Source of the DNA: Bacteroidota bacterium | GTDB lineage: Bacteria; Bacteroidota; Bacteroidia; Chitinophagales; BACL12 | NCBI GenBank assembly: GCA_016706865.1 | Contig: JADJIS010000003.1 | Location: forward strand, 1,736,001-1,800,000 | DNA length: 64,000 nt | Reading direction: 5' to 3' | Shown here: positions 18,335-26,380 of the stretch, in pieces | How the letters are laid out: every line of letters starts with the position of its first letter | Position numbering within the stretch: position 1 is the stretch's first letter | Program-made: the position numbers and the translations under genes | Notes under the pieces: generated by a model | Seen by the model: only the letters and a program-made list of their open reading frames with translations | What the model was told of the DNA's origin: nothing | The model's database searches: none

Positions 18335-19458
18335 AAAAAATTATTGATATACTATTATCACCGTTCAACAGATGGCTGAGCATTATCGACAGATATGTGA
18401 TCAGTAAGTTTGTTGTTACTACCATTTTCGCACATGTACTTATTATTTCCATTGCGATCGTTATTGATTTTTCAGATAAGTCTGAAAATTTTGTGGAAAG
18501 AAATGCACCCTCCGGAGAAGTATTTCAATATTACCTCGATTTTATTCCATTTATAGGCTCCATACTTGCGCCTTTACTTATCTTTCTTGCGGTAATATTT
18601 CTCACATCACGCATGGCTTATAACAGCGAAATAATTGCGATGATGAATAGTGGTATGAATTTTAAAAGATTTCTTCGGCCTTATTTAATTTGCGGTTTTG
18701 CAGCTTTAGGACTTTTATTATATGGCAATTATCAGCTTGTTCCCGAAACAAATAAAAGGAAACTTGACTTTGAAGATAAATATATTCATACGCCTAAAAA
18801 TTTTGGAAATAATCTGCATTTAAAACTTGATAAAAACACGTTTATTTCTTTAGAGCGATTTAAATTTAAAACTAATGAAGGATTTAATGTTTCATTGGAA
18901 AGATACGAAGGCAACGGTAAATCCAGAAAGTTGATCACAAAGATCAATGCAAATAAAATGACCTACGAAACCGATAAAAAAAGCTGGCACTTTGTAGATT
19001 ATAAACGTTGGGATGTTTATGATATTCGCGAAAAATATGTGGAAGGTAAAACGATGGATACGGTTTTAAATTTAGTCCCCGATGATTTTGAACAGGATAT
19101 CAGAATAAAAGATGTTTTAACTTATCAGGAACTCGAAGAATACATTAAAGAAAAAGAAAATGAAGGCACCGGCGAACTCGAATATTATCGTGTGGAACAA
19201 TATCGTCGCGCATCTTCTGCTGTCTCGGTTTTAATTCTTGTAGTAATGGGAGCAGCACTTGGATCAAAAAAAATACGGGGCGGAAATTGGTTTAATATCA
19301 TAGCAGGAGTTGCTCTCAGCGCACTGTATGTTTTCTTCTTACAATTCTCCACCAGCTTCTCTATCAACAGCGATCTGCATCCGATTATTGGTACTAATAT
19401 TCCGAATATGCTTTTTGCGGTTATAGCGATTTTTTTAGTGAGATATGCGAGTAAGTAA
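18331..19458 (+). CDS. LptF/LptG-family lipopolysaccharide export permease
   Basis: A 375-residue inner-membrane protein. Three hydrophobic segments lie in the N-terminal 120 residues (about 25-45, 63-83, 113-128), followed by a periplasmic beta-jellyroll region and three more helices at the C-terminus (about 290-375). This is the plan of LptF/LptG, which with the LptB ATPase extract LPS from the inner membrane. Bacteroidota usually have several such permeases; which paralogue this is cannot be decided. The GTG start overlaps the tgt stop by four bases (GTGA), a translational-coupling arrangement. Confidence 0.87.
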   Translation: MKKIIDILLSPFNRWLSIIDRYVISKFVVTTIFAHVLIISIAIVIDFSDKSENFVERNAPSGEVFQYYLDFIPFIGSILAPLLIFLAVIFLTSRMAYNSEIIAMMNSGMNFKRFLRPYLICGFAALGLLLYGNYQLVPETNKRKLDFEDKYIHTPKNFGNNLHLKLDKNTFISLERFKFKTNEGFNVSLERYEGNGKSRKLITKINANKMTYETDKKSWHFVDYKRWDVYDIREKYVEGKTMDTVLNLVPDDFEQDIRIKDVLTYQELEEYIKEKENEGTGELEYYRVEQYRRASSAVSVLILVVMGAALGSKKIRGGNWFNIIAGVALSALYVFFLQFSTSFSINSDLHPIIGTNIPNMLFAVIAIFLVRYASK

Positions 19459-19764
19459 GATTCGAAGGGAGACATTTGAAGAATCGAAGGGAGAAGGGAG
19501 AAGAATCGAAGGGAGAAGGGAGAAGATTCGAAGGGTAAGGAAAGAAGGATCTAAGGAAGGAAGGTTGGGTAAAGGTTTAAAAAGGGGCGATCGTTTTAGA
19601 TTGATAATTTTACAATTAAGCACAAACTTTAATTTCGAAATAAAATTCCCAAACCTAAATCAGATCAAGTCTTAAGCATTCGGTAAATAATATTTCTTGG
19701 ATTTTGAAGGATTGTGATTTTTGTTGAGTTCAAGTAAATTCGAATGCGATTTTGAGTATAATTC
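19459..19764. repeat. Purine-rich GATTCGAAGGGAGAAG repeat after the permease gene
   Basis: The 306-bp gap has no gene. From the stop codon to about 19590 it is repeats of GATTCGAAGGGAGAAGG and variants, then TCTAAGGAAGGAAGG and GGTTTAAAAAGGGG. The same phrases in the same order occur at 58196-58440. The remaining bases are plain AT-rich sequence in which nothing was seen. Confidence 0.75.
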
Positions 19765-20100
19765 CTATACATTTTTTTCTAACAAACTATTTATTTGAAT
19801 TAAAGCAATATTAAATGCTTCATGCTCTGGCACGGAGGATGGAGGAAAATATTTTAAAAGGTAACTCTCAACAGAGCCTTGTTCCTTGTAAAAATTTATT
19901 AGCCGTTCTAAATGTATCAGATATTCACTTTTAGGCCATAGAGGTCCTGCTAATTTCATACCAACCGGATCCCAATCAGCCAAGATCTCATTTAATTCTG
20001 CATTAACATCCATAAGTTGCGACAATTTATATAAAATAAATATAAAAACTGATTCAAAACCTTTTGAAAAGTCTAGAATATTGATCCTTTCTGTCGACAA
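19765..20100 (-). CDS. Small hypothetical protein with a WDPVG motif
   Basis: A 111-residue protein with no signal peptide. The segment NEILADWDPVGMKLAGPLWPKSEYLIHLERLINFYKEQGSVESYLLKYF resembles the WDP...EY arrangement seen in small DUF1871-type proteins, but the match is judged by eye and weak. Codon use and composition resemble neighbours. It is separated from dnaB by a perfect hairpin and a phrase repeat, so it probably has its own promoter. Function unknown. Confidence 0.6.
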   Translation of the reverse strand: MSTERINILDFSKGFESVFIFILYKLSQLMDVNAELNEILADWDPVGMKLAGPLWPKSEYLIHLERLINFYKEQGSVESYLLKYFPPSSVPEHEAFNIALIQINSLLEKNV

Positions 20101-20158
20101 AGTAAGATTCGCAGTAAGAAGAAAGACACTTAGGAAAAAGGCTATTTCATATTTGTAT

Positions 20159-20202
20159 AAAATTAATTTCTAGTTGTTTAGCACCAACTAGAAATTAATT
20201 TT
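20159..20202. terminator. Perfect 18-bp inverted repeat downstream of dnaB
   Basis: AAAATTAATTTCTAGTTG (20159-20176) is repeated perfectly inverted at 20185-20202 around an 8-base loop. The outer AAAATTAATT gives a U-rich 3' arm on either strand. It lies past the phrase repeat that follows the dnaB stop, so it could end the dnaB transcript, or be a protein-binding palindrome. Confidence 0.6.
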
Positions 20203-20220
20203 CCAATCTATCAATTCAAG

Positions 20221-20286
20221 TCCTATGTCAAATTTCCCATGTCCTATGTCAGTCCCGTGTCCCGTGTCCTAAATCCCGTGTCCCCT
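20221..20286. repeat. GTCCYRTGTCC phrase repeat at the dnaB stop codon
   Basis: Tandem degenerate phrases GTCCTATGTC, TCCCATGTCC and GTCCCGTGTCC run directly into the dnaB stop codon. In the direction of dnaB the phrase reads GGACACGGGA. Confidence 0.75.
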
Positions 20287-21833
20287 CAGAAAGGTGGTTC
20301 TTCGTTCAAATCCACTCCATCCATATCATCCATTTTCGATTTACGGGTGATGGTGGCTTTGTTGTCTTTAAGAACATTTGCCAGTGGAGTTAAATTTTGC
20401 GGAACATACATTTCATCCAGATCGACAAATTTGATGAATTTATCGATGAAACGAACACGAACATTTTCGAGAGCACCATTTCTGTGTTTTGCAATAATTA
20501 CTTCTGCAATTCCCTTGGTGGGATTTCCGTTTTCATCTACATCCAATCCATAATATTCGGGACGATATAAGAAGCATACTAAATCGGCATCCTGCTCTAT
20601 GGCTCCTGATTCACGTAAATCGGATAACATCGGACGTTTTGTACCGCCGCGATCTTCCACCTTACGACTTAACTGAGATAATGCAATAATTGGGATATTT
20701 AATTCCTTCGCGATCGATTTTAATGATCGGGATATCTGACTAATCTCCTGTTCGCGATTTCCACCTTTGCCCACTTCACTGGTTGTCATCAATTGTAAAT
20801 AATCGATAACGATCAATTGAATATCGTGTTGCATTTTTAATCGGCGGCATTTTGCGCGCAATTCGAAAATATTAATTGCAGGAGTATCATCAATAAAAAT
20901 CGGAGCTTCACTCAAACGTCCGGATAATTTCACGAGTTGTATCATCTCATGTTCCACAAGATGACCTTTGATAATTTTTTCGGCGGGAATTTCTGTTTCA
21001 GCGCTTATTAAACGTTTAACAATTTGTTGCGCGCTCATCTCCAATGAAAATACCGCAACTGCCTTTTTAAAGTCCACCGCAGCATTTCGCGCAAGTGATA
21101 AGGTAAAGGCTGTTTTACCCATGGAAGGTCGCGCCGCAACAATGATAAGATCCGATTTTTGCCAACCACCTGTTAATCTGTCGAGCGCACTAAAACCTGA
21201 GGGACAACCAGTTAATGAATCTTCATGTTTTCTTGCCTCATCAATTTCTTTAATAGTGGCGCTTAATAAATTATTGATATCGCTGTAACTTGTGCGTAAA
21301 TTTTTATCGGCAATATTAAATAAATTCTGTTCTGCTTTGTCGAGCAACTCAAATACATCGGTAGTATCTTCAAATGAATCGTGAACGATCTCTGTAGATA
21401 TTCGAATTAACTCGCGCTGAATAAATTTTTGTGTAACAATACGCGCATGATGTTCGATATGTGCAGCACTGGCAACACGATTTGTTAAGGTTGTTACATA
21501 AAATGGCCCGCCTGCTTCTTCCAGTTGCCCCATTTTGCGCAACTCTTCCGTTACGGTTAACAGATCGATAGGTTGCGTTTTTTCAAATAATCGCCTTATC
21601 GCTGTAAAAATGATGCGATGTCTGTCGTCATAAAAACTCTCCGGGCGCAAAATTTCAATTGCGTTGGTAACGGCATCTCTATCTATCATAAATGCCCCGA
21701 GCACTGCTTCCTCCAAATCTATTGCCTGAGGTGGTACTTTTCCATAAACTATAGATGACAGATCTGCCTGCTGACGTTTTCTGTCGATGTTTTTAAAATT
21801 GGAGTTGGTACGATTGTTTTCTAATTCTGACAT
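20286..21833 (-). CDS. dnaB: Replicative DNA helicase DnaB
   Basis: A 515-residue hexameric helicase that unwinds DNA at the replication fork. The N-terminal primase-interacting domain spans about 30-150 (PPQAIDLEEAVLGAFMIDRDA). The RecA-like core has the Walker A loop ARPSMGKTAFTLSLA, the Walker B LIVIDYLQLM, ISRSLKSIAKELNIPIIALSQLSRKVEDRGGTKRPMLSDLRESGAIEQDADLV and a C-terminal IIAKHRNG segment. No intein is present, although dnaB is a common intein host. Full length. Confidence 0.97.
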   Translation of the reverse strand: MSELENNRTNSNFKNIDRKRQQADLSSIVYGKVPPQAIDLEEAVLGAFMIDRDAVTNAIEILRPESFYDDRHRIIFTAIRRLFEKTQPIDLLTVTEELRKMGQLEEAGGPFYVTTLTNRVASAAHIEHHARIVTQKFIQRELIRISTEIVHDSFEDTTDVFELLDKAEQNLFNIADKNLRTSYSDINNLLSATIKEIDEARKHEDSLTGCPSGFSALDRLTGGWQKSDLIIVAARPSMGKTAFTLSLARNAAVDFKKAVAVFSLEMSAQQIVKRLISAETEIPAEKIIKGHLVEHEMIQLVKLSGRLSEAPIFIDDTPAINIFELRAKCRRLKMQHDIQLIVIDYLQLMTTSEVGKGGNREQEISQISRSLKSIAKELNIPIIALSQLSRKVEDRGGTKRPMLSDLRESGAIEQDADLVCFLYRPEYYGLDVDENGNPTKGIAEVIIAKHRNGALENVRVRFIDKFIKFVDLDEMYVPQNLTPLANVLKDNKATITRKSKMDDMDGVDLNEEPPF

Positions 21834-22592
21834 TTTTTGTGTTGTTTAGGTTGTTCTACGACAGTTTCCCTCATTCTGAACAATAAATTCCCCTTGCGAA
21901 TTCGCATAATTTTTATCAAGGATAACAATGGAATATTTTGTTTGAAGCGGGATGCCAAAAGTATTGCGACATTTCCGATTTACAGCATAATTTCCCATAA
22001 AAAAATTTACACAATTTACCATTTGTTATATGCCCTGATTTTCTTACAATATACTAGTTATAAAATAAATTTTCGCACCTGTTATCAACAACAACTCCAA
22101 CAATGTGCACTGGCAGTTGGGAAATAAATGTGCAGAATTGTATAACGAATTGGATTAGTTGTTTTATATAGGGATCGTGTGAAAAGAGTGGTTGTGGCAG
22201 TTAACGGTGGCAGTGGGCAGCCTGTAACATTGGTGGGAATCGCTACGAATCATAATTTTCGTGGAATTTTAAATTTTTTATAATTTTCAAGAAAAAGCCC
22301 TATCTCTTAAATCCTATTTCTTATTTCCTATTTCCATCCCTATTTTCCTGTGGAATTTTAATTTCCCACTAAAAATAAATCTTACCAAAGCTTACATCAA
22401 AAAATTAATTTCCCATCCAAAATCAAAGTAAGTCCTGTGTCCCTTTGCCCATGTCCTATGTCTGTCATTGTTCTATGTCCAGTGTCCTATGTCCCTTTTC
22501 CATGTCCTATATCAAGTCCCTTGTCCCGCATCCCGTGTCCCGCATCCCTTGTCCCTTGTCCCGTGTCCCGTGTCCCGTGTCCCGTGTCCCCC
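21834..22592. other. Gene-free region upstream of dnaB with phrase repeats
   Basis: No gene was recognised in 759 bp. At 22199-22235 there is a reversed head/tail element (TGGCAGTGGGCAG then GTAACATTGGTG). From 22433 to 22592 a long GTCCCGTGTCC array runs into the stop codon of the YitT gene. The first 300 bp, upstream of dnaB, are AT-rich and should hold its promoter, but no clear box was found. Confidence 0.65.
22433..22592. repeat. Long GTCCCGTGTCC phrase array at the YitT gene stop codon
   Basis: About 160 bp of degenerate 7-10-bp phrases (TGTCCTATG, GTCCCTTGTCC, GTCCCGCATCC), becoming perfectly regular (CCCGTGT, 7 bp) in the last 40 bp, adjacent to the stop codon. It is the same family as 20221-20286; in gene orientation it reads GGACACGGGA. 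Confidence 0.8.
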
Positions 22593-23573
22593 TTAATGTT
22601 TATGCGCCCTCTTCTTAATCATCCCTCCAGTTGTATCCTTTATGCTCGTCATGATTATAAATGCATCACTATCAATTTTTTCCACTTCTGCTTTAAGGTT
22701 TGCAACCTCGAGACGTGTTATTACAGTGTAAACAATATCTATTTTACCTTCATTGTGTCCATGTTTTCCGAAACCTCTTTCACCTTTATAAATAGTTACT
22801 CCTCTTCCTAATTCTTCTATTATCATTTGCCTGATCCGTTCAGATCTTGGAGAAATTATTGTTACTCCTGTATATTCTTCAATACCTTCCAAAATAAAAT
22901 CCACGGTTTTTGCTGCTGATAAATAGGTGAGAATGGAATATAAAGCGATCTCCATCGACAATAAATATGCAGCGATAGAAAATATAATAATATTAAATAT
23001 GAGAATTGTATCCCCAACAGATAAACCTGTTTTTTTACTGATATTAATTGCGAGTATTTCCGTACCATCAATGACACTTCCACCTCTCATTGCAAGTCCA
23101 ATGCCGGCACCTAAAAAAAATCCGCCGAAAACGGCAACCAATAATTTATCATCTGTTAATTGAGGATATTCAATTAATTCCACAGCTAGTGCAAGTGCAA
23201 CTATGGAGACTATTGTTTTAAACCCGAATTTTTTACCAATGGTGGTAAATCCTAAGATAATAAATGGAATATTTACCAAGACCAATAAGATTGACAAGGG
23301 TATTTCAGATTTCTGATCTATCAGTAATGAAATACCTACAGCACCGCCGTCGATAAAATGATTCGGCAATAAAAAACTTTTAAGTCCGAAGCCTGCAATT
23401 ATTACTCCGATAGCAATTAAAAAAGCATTTACAGAACCTCTTTTTACCGTAGTTTTTAATTGCCTGAAACCTTTGGCAATTTCATACTCAGAATATTCTT
23501 TAACTATACCACCTAAATTTCGTTTTTGGCGATAAATACTATTAACAATGATCCTTTTCCAAAAATTATTCAT
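22593..23573 (-). CDS. YitT-family membrane protein with C-terminal DUF2179 domain
   Basis: A 326-residue inner-membrane protein. About five or six hydrophobic helices occupy residues 48-215 (VNAFLIAIGVIIAGFGLKSFLLPN, PLSILLVLVNIPFIILGF, LLVAVFGGFFLGAGIGLAMRGGSVIDGTEILA), including the GG(S)xxDGTEILA stretch typical of this family. A soluble C-terminal domain (about 230-320) with VTIISPRSERIRQMIIEELGRGVTIYKGERGFG matches DUF2179. The family is widespread but its transported substrate or role is not established. It is flanked by a phrase repeat at its 3' end. Confidence 0.88.
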   Translation of the reverse strand: MNNFWKRIIVNSIYRQKRNLGGIVKEYSEYEIAKGFRQLKTTVKRGSVNAFLIAIGVIIAGFGLKSFLLPNHFIDGGAVGISLLIDQKSEIPLSILLVLVNIPFIILGFTTIGKKFGFKTIVSIVALALAVELIEYPQLTDDKLLVAVFGGFFLGAGIGLAMRGGSVIDGTEILAINISKKTGLSVGDTILIFNIIIFSIAAYLLSMEIALYSILTYLSAAKTVDFILEGIEEYTGVTIISPRSERIRQMIIEELGRGVTIYKGERGFGKHGHNEGKIDIVYTVITRLEVANLKAEVEKIDSDAFIIMTSIKDTTGGMIKKRAHKH

Positions 23574-23760
23574 AAAAACCTAACTCATTTTTTTTTTCGA
23601 TTATTTCAAAAATAAGAAAAAGATCTTGTTATTACAATAATGGAATAAATTATTATATAGAAGATATTAGATTCTTTTTTAGAAAATAATATATATTTCT
23701 GGAACTAATAATTACAATACTGTGATAGAGTGATATTCCGACTTAACCATAAAATGATAA

Positions 23761-23797
23761 AATTAAAAAAGCAGTATCAAAAAAAATGATACTGCTT
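23761..23797 (-). terminator. Rho-independent terminator of the acyl-CoA dehydrogenase gene
   Basis: Perfect 11-bp hairpin AAGCAGTATCA / TGATACTGCTT with a 7-base loop. On the minus strand it is followed by a T-run, 28 bp after the stop codon. Confidence 0.85.
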
Positions 23798-23825
23798 ATA
23801 TATATAATTTTTTATAATTTATTTT

Positions 23826-25004
23826 TTATTTAAACGCATCAATTCCGGTTATATCGGCACCGGTTATCAATAAGTGAATATCATGCGTTCCCTCATACGT
23901 AATTACGCTTTCAAGATTCATCATGTGGCGCATAATGGAATATTCGCCGGTAATTCCCATTCCACCGAGAATCTGACGGGCTTCACGGGCAATTTCTATT
24001 GCCATGTTCACATTATTTCTTTTCGCCATGGAAATTTGTGCTGCAGTTGCTTTTCCTTCATCTTTCAAAACACCTAGTCTCCAGGCCAATAATTGCGCTT
24101 TTGTGATCTCCGTAACCATTTCTGCCAATTTTTTTTGTTGTAACTGAAATCCGGCGATTGGTTTTCCAAACTGAATTCTTTGTTTTGCATAACGCAATGC
24201 GGTATCATAACAATCCATTGCAGCTCCCATGGCACCCCAGGCAATACCATAACGTGCTGTGGACAAACACATCAAAGGTCCTTTAAGTCCTCTGATTTCG
24301 GGAAATACATTTTCCTTTGGAATTTTTACATTGTCGAATACCAATTCACCGGTAGCACTAGCTCTTAGACTCCACTTTCCGTGCGTTTCGGGGGTAGTAA
24401 ATCCTTCCATTCCGCGTTCCACGATCAATCCGCGAATTTTAGCTTCCTCATCCCTTGCCCAAACAACAGCGATATCTGCAAAAGGTGAATTACTGATCCA
24501 CATTTTAGCGCCGTTCAACAAAAAATGATCTCCCTTATCTTTAATTGTGGTAACCATACCACTTGGATTTGAACCATGATCGGGTTCCGTTAAACCGAAA
24601 CAACCGATAATTTCTCCGGAACCAAGTTTTGGCAGGTATTTCATCCGCTGTTCCTCACTCCCGAAAGTATAGATAGGATACATTACCAAACTCCCCTGAA
24701 CACTCACCAAAGAGCGAATTCCACTGTCGCCGCGCTCAATTTCCTGCATTATTAATCCGTAGGAAATATTATCAAGTCCACCACCTCCATATTGCACCGG
24801 AATTGTAGGACCAAAGGCGCCGATCTCCGCCAAACCTTTGATCAAATGTTTGGGTGTTTCTGATTTTTGGGCGTATTCTTCAATAATCGGAGATATCTCC
24901 TGTTTCACAAATTGTCGAACCGTATCTCTTATAAGCTTGTGCTCCGTAGTTAATAGGTCATCAAGCTGATAATAATCCACTCCTTCAAAAAGATCGTTGG
25001 GCAT
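23826..25004 (-). CDS. Acyl-CoA dehydrogenase, glutaryl-CoA dehydrogenase type
   Basis: A flavin-dependent dehydrogenase of 392 residues from the chosen ATG (MPNDLFEGVDYYQL). A longer frame starts at a TTG at 25040, but a perfect -7 box lies inside that extension, so the internal ATG is preferred. Domains: N-terminal helical (about 20-130), beta domain with CFGLTEPDHGSNPSGM and WISNSPFADI (FAD/substrate), C-terminal helical domain with GITGEYSIMRHMMNLESVITYEGTHDIH, where the Glu in TYEGTHD is the catalytic base. The YEGTHDIH...GADITGIDAF ending is characteristic of glutaryl-CoA dehydrogenases, which make crotonyl-CoA in lysine/tryptophan degradation. It sits downstream of the helicase gene. 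Confidence 0.88.
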   Translation of the reverse strand: MPNDLFEGVDYYQLDDLLTTEHKLIRDTVRQFVKQEISPIIEEYAQKSETPKHLIKGLAEIGAFGPTIPVQYGGGGLDNISYGLIMQEIERGDSGIRSLVSVQGSLVMYPIYTFGSEEQRMKYLPKLGSGEIIGCFGLTEPDHGSNPSGMVTTIKDKGDHFLLNGAKMWISNSPFADIAVVWARDEEAKIRGLIVERGMEGFTTPETHGKWSLRASATGELVFDNVKIPKENVFPEIRGLKGPLMCLSTARYGIAWGAMGAAMDCYDTALRYAKQRIQFGKPIAGFQLQQKKLAEMVTEITKAQLLAWRLGVLKDEGKATAAQISMAKRNNVNMAIEIAREARQILGGMGITGEYSIMRHMMNLESVITYEGTHDIHLLITGADITGIDAFK

Positions 25005-25018
25005 AATTAAATTTTCGG

Positions 25019-25026
25019 CAAAGGTA
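25019..25026 (-). promoter_or_regulatory. -7 box (TACCTTTG) between the helicase and acyl-CoA dehydrogenase genes
   Basis: Perfect TAnnTTTG 14 bp before the chosen ATG of the dehydrogenase. Between it and the helicase stop lies a short CAATTATCAATTATCAATTG phrase repeat, so the two genes need not form one operon. Confidence 0.5.
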
Positions 25027-25054
25027 ATTACAATTGCCAATTGATAATTGATAA

Positions 25055-26266
25055 TTACCTTCTAAAATTCCTTTTCTTCTGAAATCCACCTCCACCTCTT
25101 GGTCGTTCACGATGGGCGGAGGGATTATATTCCGGAACAGGTCCTAATTCTTTTGGCACTTCCAGTCTGTTTATCTCGCTGCCAATGAGTTCTTCTATCC
25201 GTTTTAATTTATGTTGATCTGCAGTATTAACAAATGTAATTGCCTCCCCTTTTGATTCAGCGCGGGCCGTTCTTCCTACACGGTGAATGTAATCCTCTGC
25301 ATCACCCGGCACATCGTAATTAATTACAATTCCGATGGAATCTACATCTATTCCACGTGATAAAATATCCGTTGCTACTAAAATTCTTAATTCGCGTGTG
25401 CTAAAACTGCGCAAAACCGCTTTGCGTTGTGGTTGTTCGAGATCGGAGTGAATTGCAGATGCATTAAATCGCAACTGTTTTAATTCCTGTTCCAATCTTT
25501 TTACCTTTTCTTTGGTGGAGGAAAAAATGAGAATACTTTTAGCATCCTTTCCCTTTAAAATCATTTTTAATAAAGGGATTTTTTGGGTTTCATTTAAAAT
25601 ATAAACTCCCTGCGAAACTCCTTCAGCAGGTTTGGAAAGAGAAATATTTATTTGCTCCGGATCTTTTAATAATTTTTTTGCGATGGTTCTGATCTTCGGA
25701 GGCATGGTTGCAGAAAACATGAGCGTTTGTCGGTTCTCCGGTAAAAAAGAAATAATGCGATTGATATCATCACTAAACCCCATGTCCAACATTCTGTCGG
25801 CCTCATCTAATATTAAATGTTGCAGTGTGTCGAATTTTAAATATCCCTGATTGATATGCGATAACAATCTGCCGGGTGTGCCAACGATAATATCCACCCC
25901 TTCTTTAAAAGATTTTTTCTCCTGTTCGAACATCACACCATCGTTGCCCCCATAAACCGCCATTGCACTTATATTGGTGAAGTAAGCAAATCCGCGAATA
26001 GCCTCATCAATCTGAACTGCAAGTTCTCTTGTAGGTACAATTATGAGTGTATTTATAGAACCGTGACCTTTTTTTATGATATTATTGAGCACCGGAAGCA
26101 GGTATGCCGCAGTTTTACCCGTACCTGTCTGAGCACAGGCAATAATGTCTTTTTTACTCAGAATTATAGGAATTGCTTGTTCCTGAATAGGTGTAGGTGA
26201 CTTAAATCCCATCGATAATAAACCGTCGGTAAGCTCGTTTTCAAAATTAAAATCTGTAAATTGCAT
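25055..26266 (-). CDS. DEAD-box ATP-dependent RNA helicase (RhlE-like)
   Basis: A 403-residue superfamily 2 helicase that remodels RNA in the cytoplasm. Motifs in order: Q motif GFKSPTPIQEQAIP, motif I AQTGTGKT, Ia PTRELAVQ, Ib GTPGRL, II DEAD (LDEADRMLDMGF), III SAT, IV ILIFSSTKEKVK, V ATDILSRGID, VI HRVGRTARA. A short basic glycine/arginine tail (RERPRGGGGFQKKRNFRR) is typical of RhlE-type helicases and binds RNA nonspecifically. All catalytic motifs are intact. Confidence 0.94.
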   Translation of the reverse strand: MQFTDFNFENELTDGLLSMGFKSPTPIQEQAIPIILSKKDIIACAQTGTGKTAAYLLPVLNNIIKKGHGSINTLIIVPTRELAVQIDEAIRGFAYFTNISAMAVYGGNDGVMFEQEKKSFKEGVDIIVGTPGRLLSHINQGYLKFDTLQHLILDEADRMLDMGFSDDINRIISFLPENRQTLMFSATMPPKIRTIAKKLLKDPEQINISLSKPAEGVSQGVYILNETQKIPLLKMILKGKDAKSILIFSSTKEKVKRLEQELKQLRFNASAIHSDLEQPQRKAVLRSFSTRELRILVATDILSRGIDVDSIGIVINYDVPGDAEDYIHRVGRTARAESKGEAITFVNTADQHKLKRIEELIGSEINRLEVPKELGPVPEYNPSAHRERPRGGGGFQKKRNFRR

Positions 26267-26271
26267 TATTG

Positions 26272-26279
26272 CAAAGTTA
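26272..26279 (-). promoter_or_regulatory. -7 box (TAACTTTG) of the DEAD-box helicase gene
   Basis: Perfect TAnnTTTG five bases before the ATG; another very short predicted leader. Confidence 0.45.
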
Positions 26280-26364
26280 ATATATTAAAACTTAAGCCCG
26301 AAATCCACAAGAATAGAAGGTTTTTCCAAAAAAGTCCAATTATTATAAACCATCAATTATTATC

Positions 26365-26372
26365 TATATTTG
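26365..26372 (+). promoter_or_regulatory. -7 box (TATATTTG) of the serine hydrolase gene
   Basis: Perfect TAnnTTTG eight bases before the ATG at 26381. It lies inside the longer open frame that begins at 26261, arguing against that upstream start. Confidence 0.45.
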
Positions 26373-26380
26373 AAAACTCT

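Noticed and set aside
20286..21833. Intein in DnaB
   Set aside because: The helicase motifs run without interruption and the length is normal.
25005..25040. TTG start for the acyl-CoA dehydrogenase
   Set aside because: The extra residues are not family-like and contain a perfect -7 box and a repeat phrase; the ATG at 25004 fits better.
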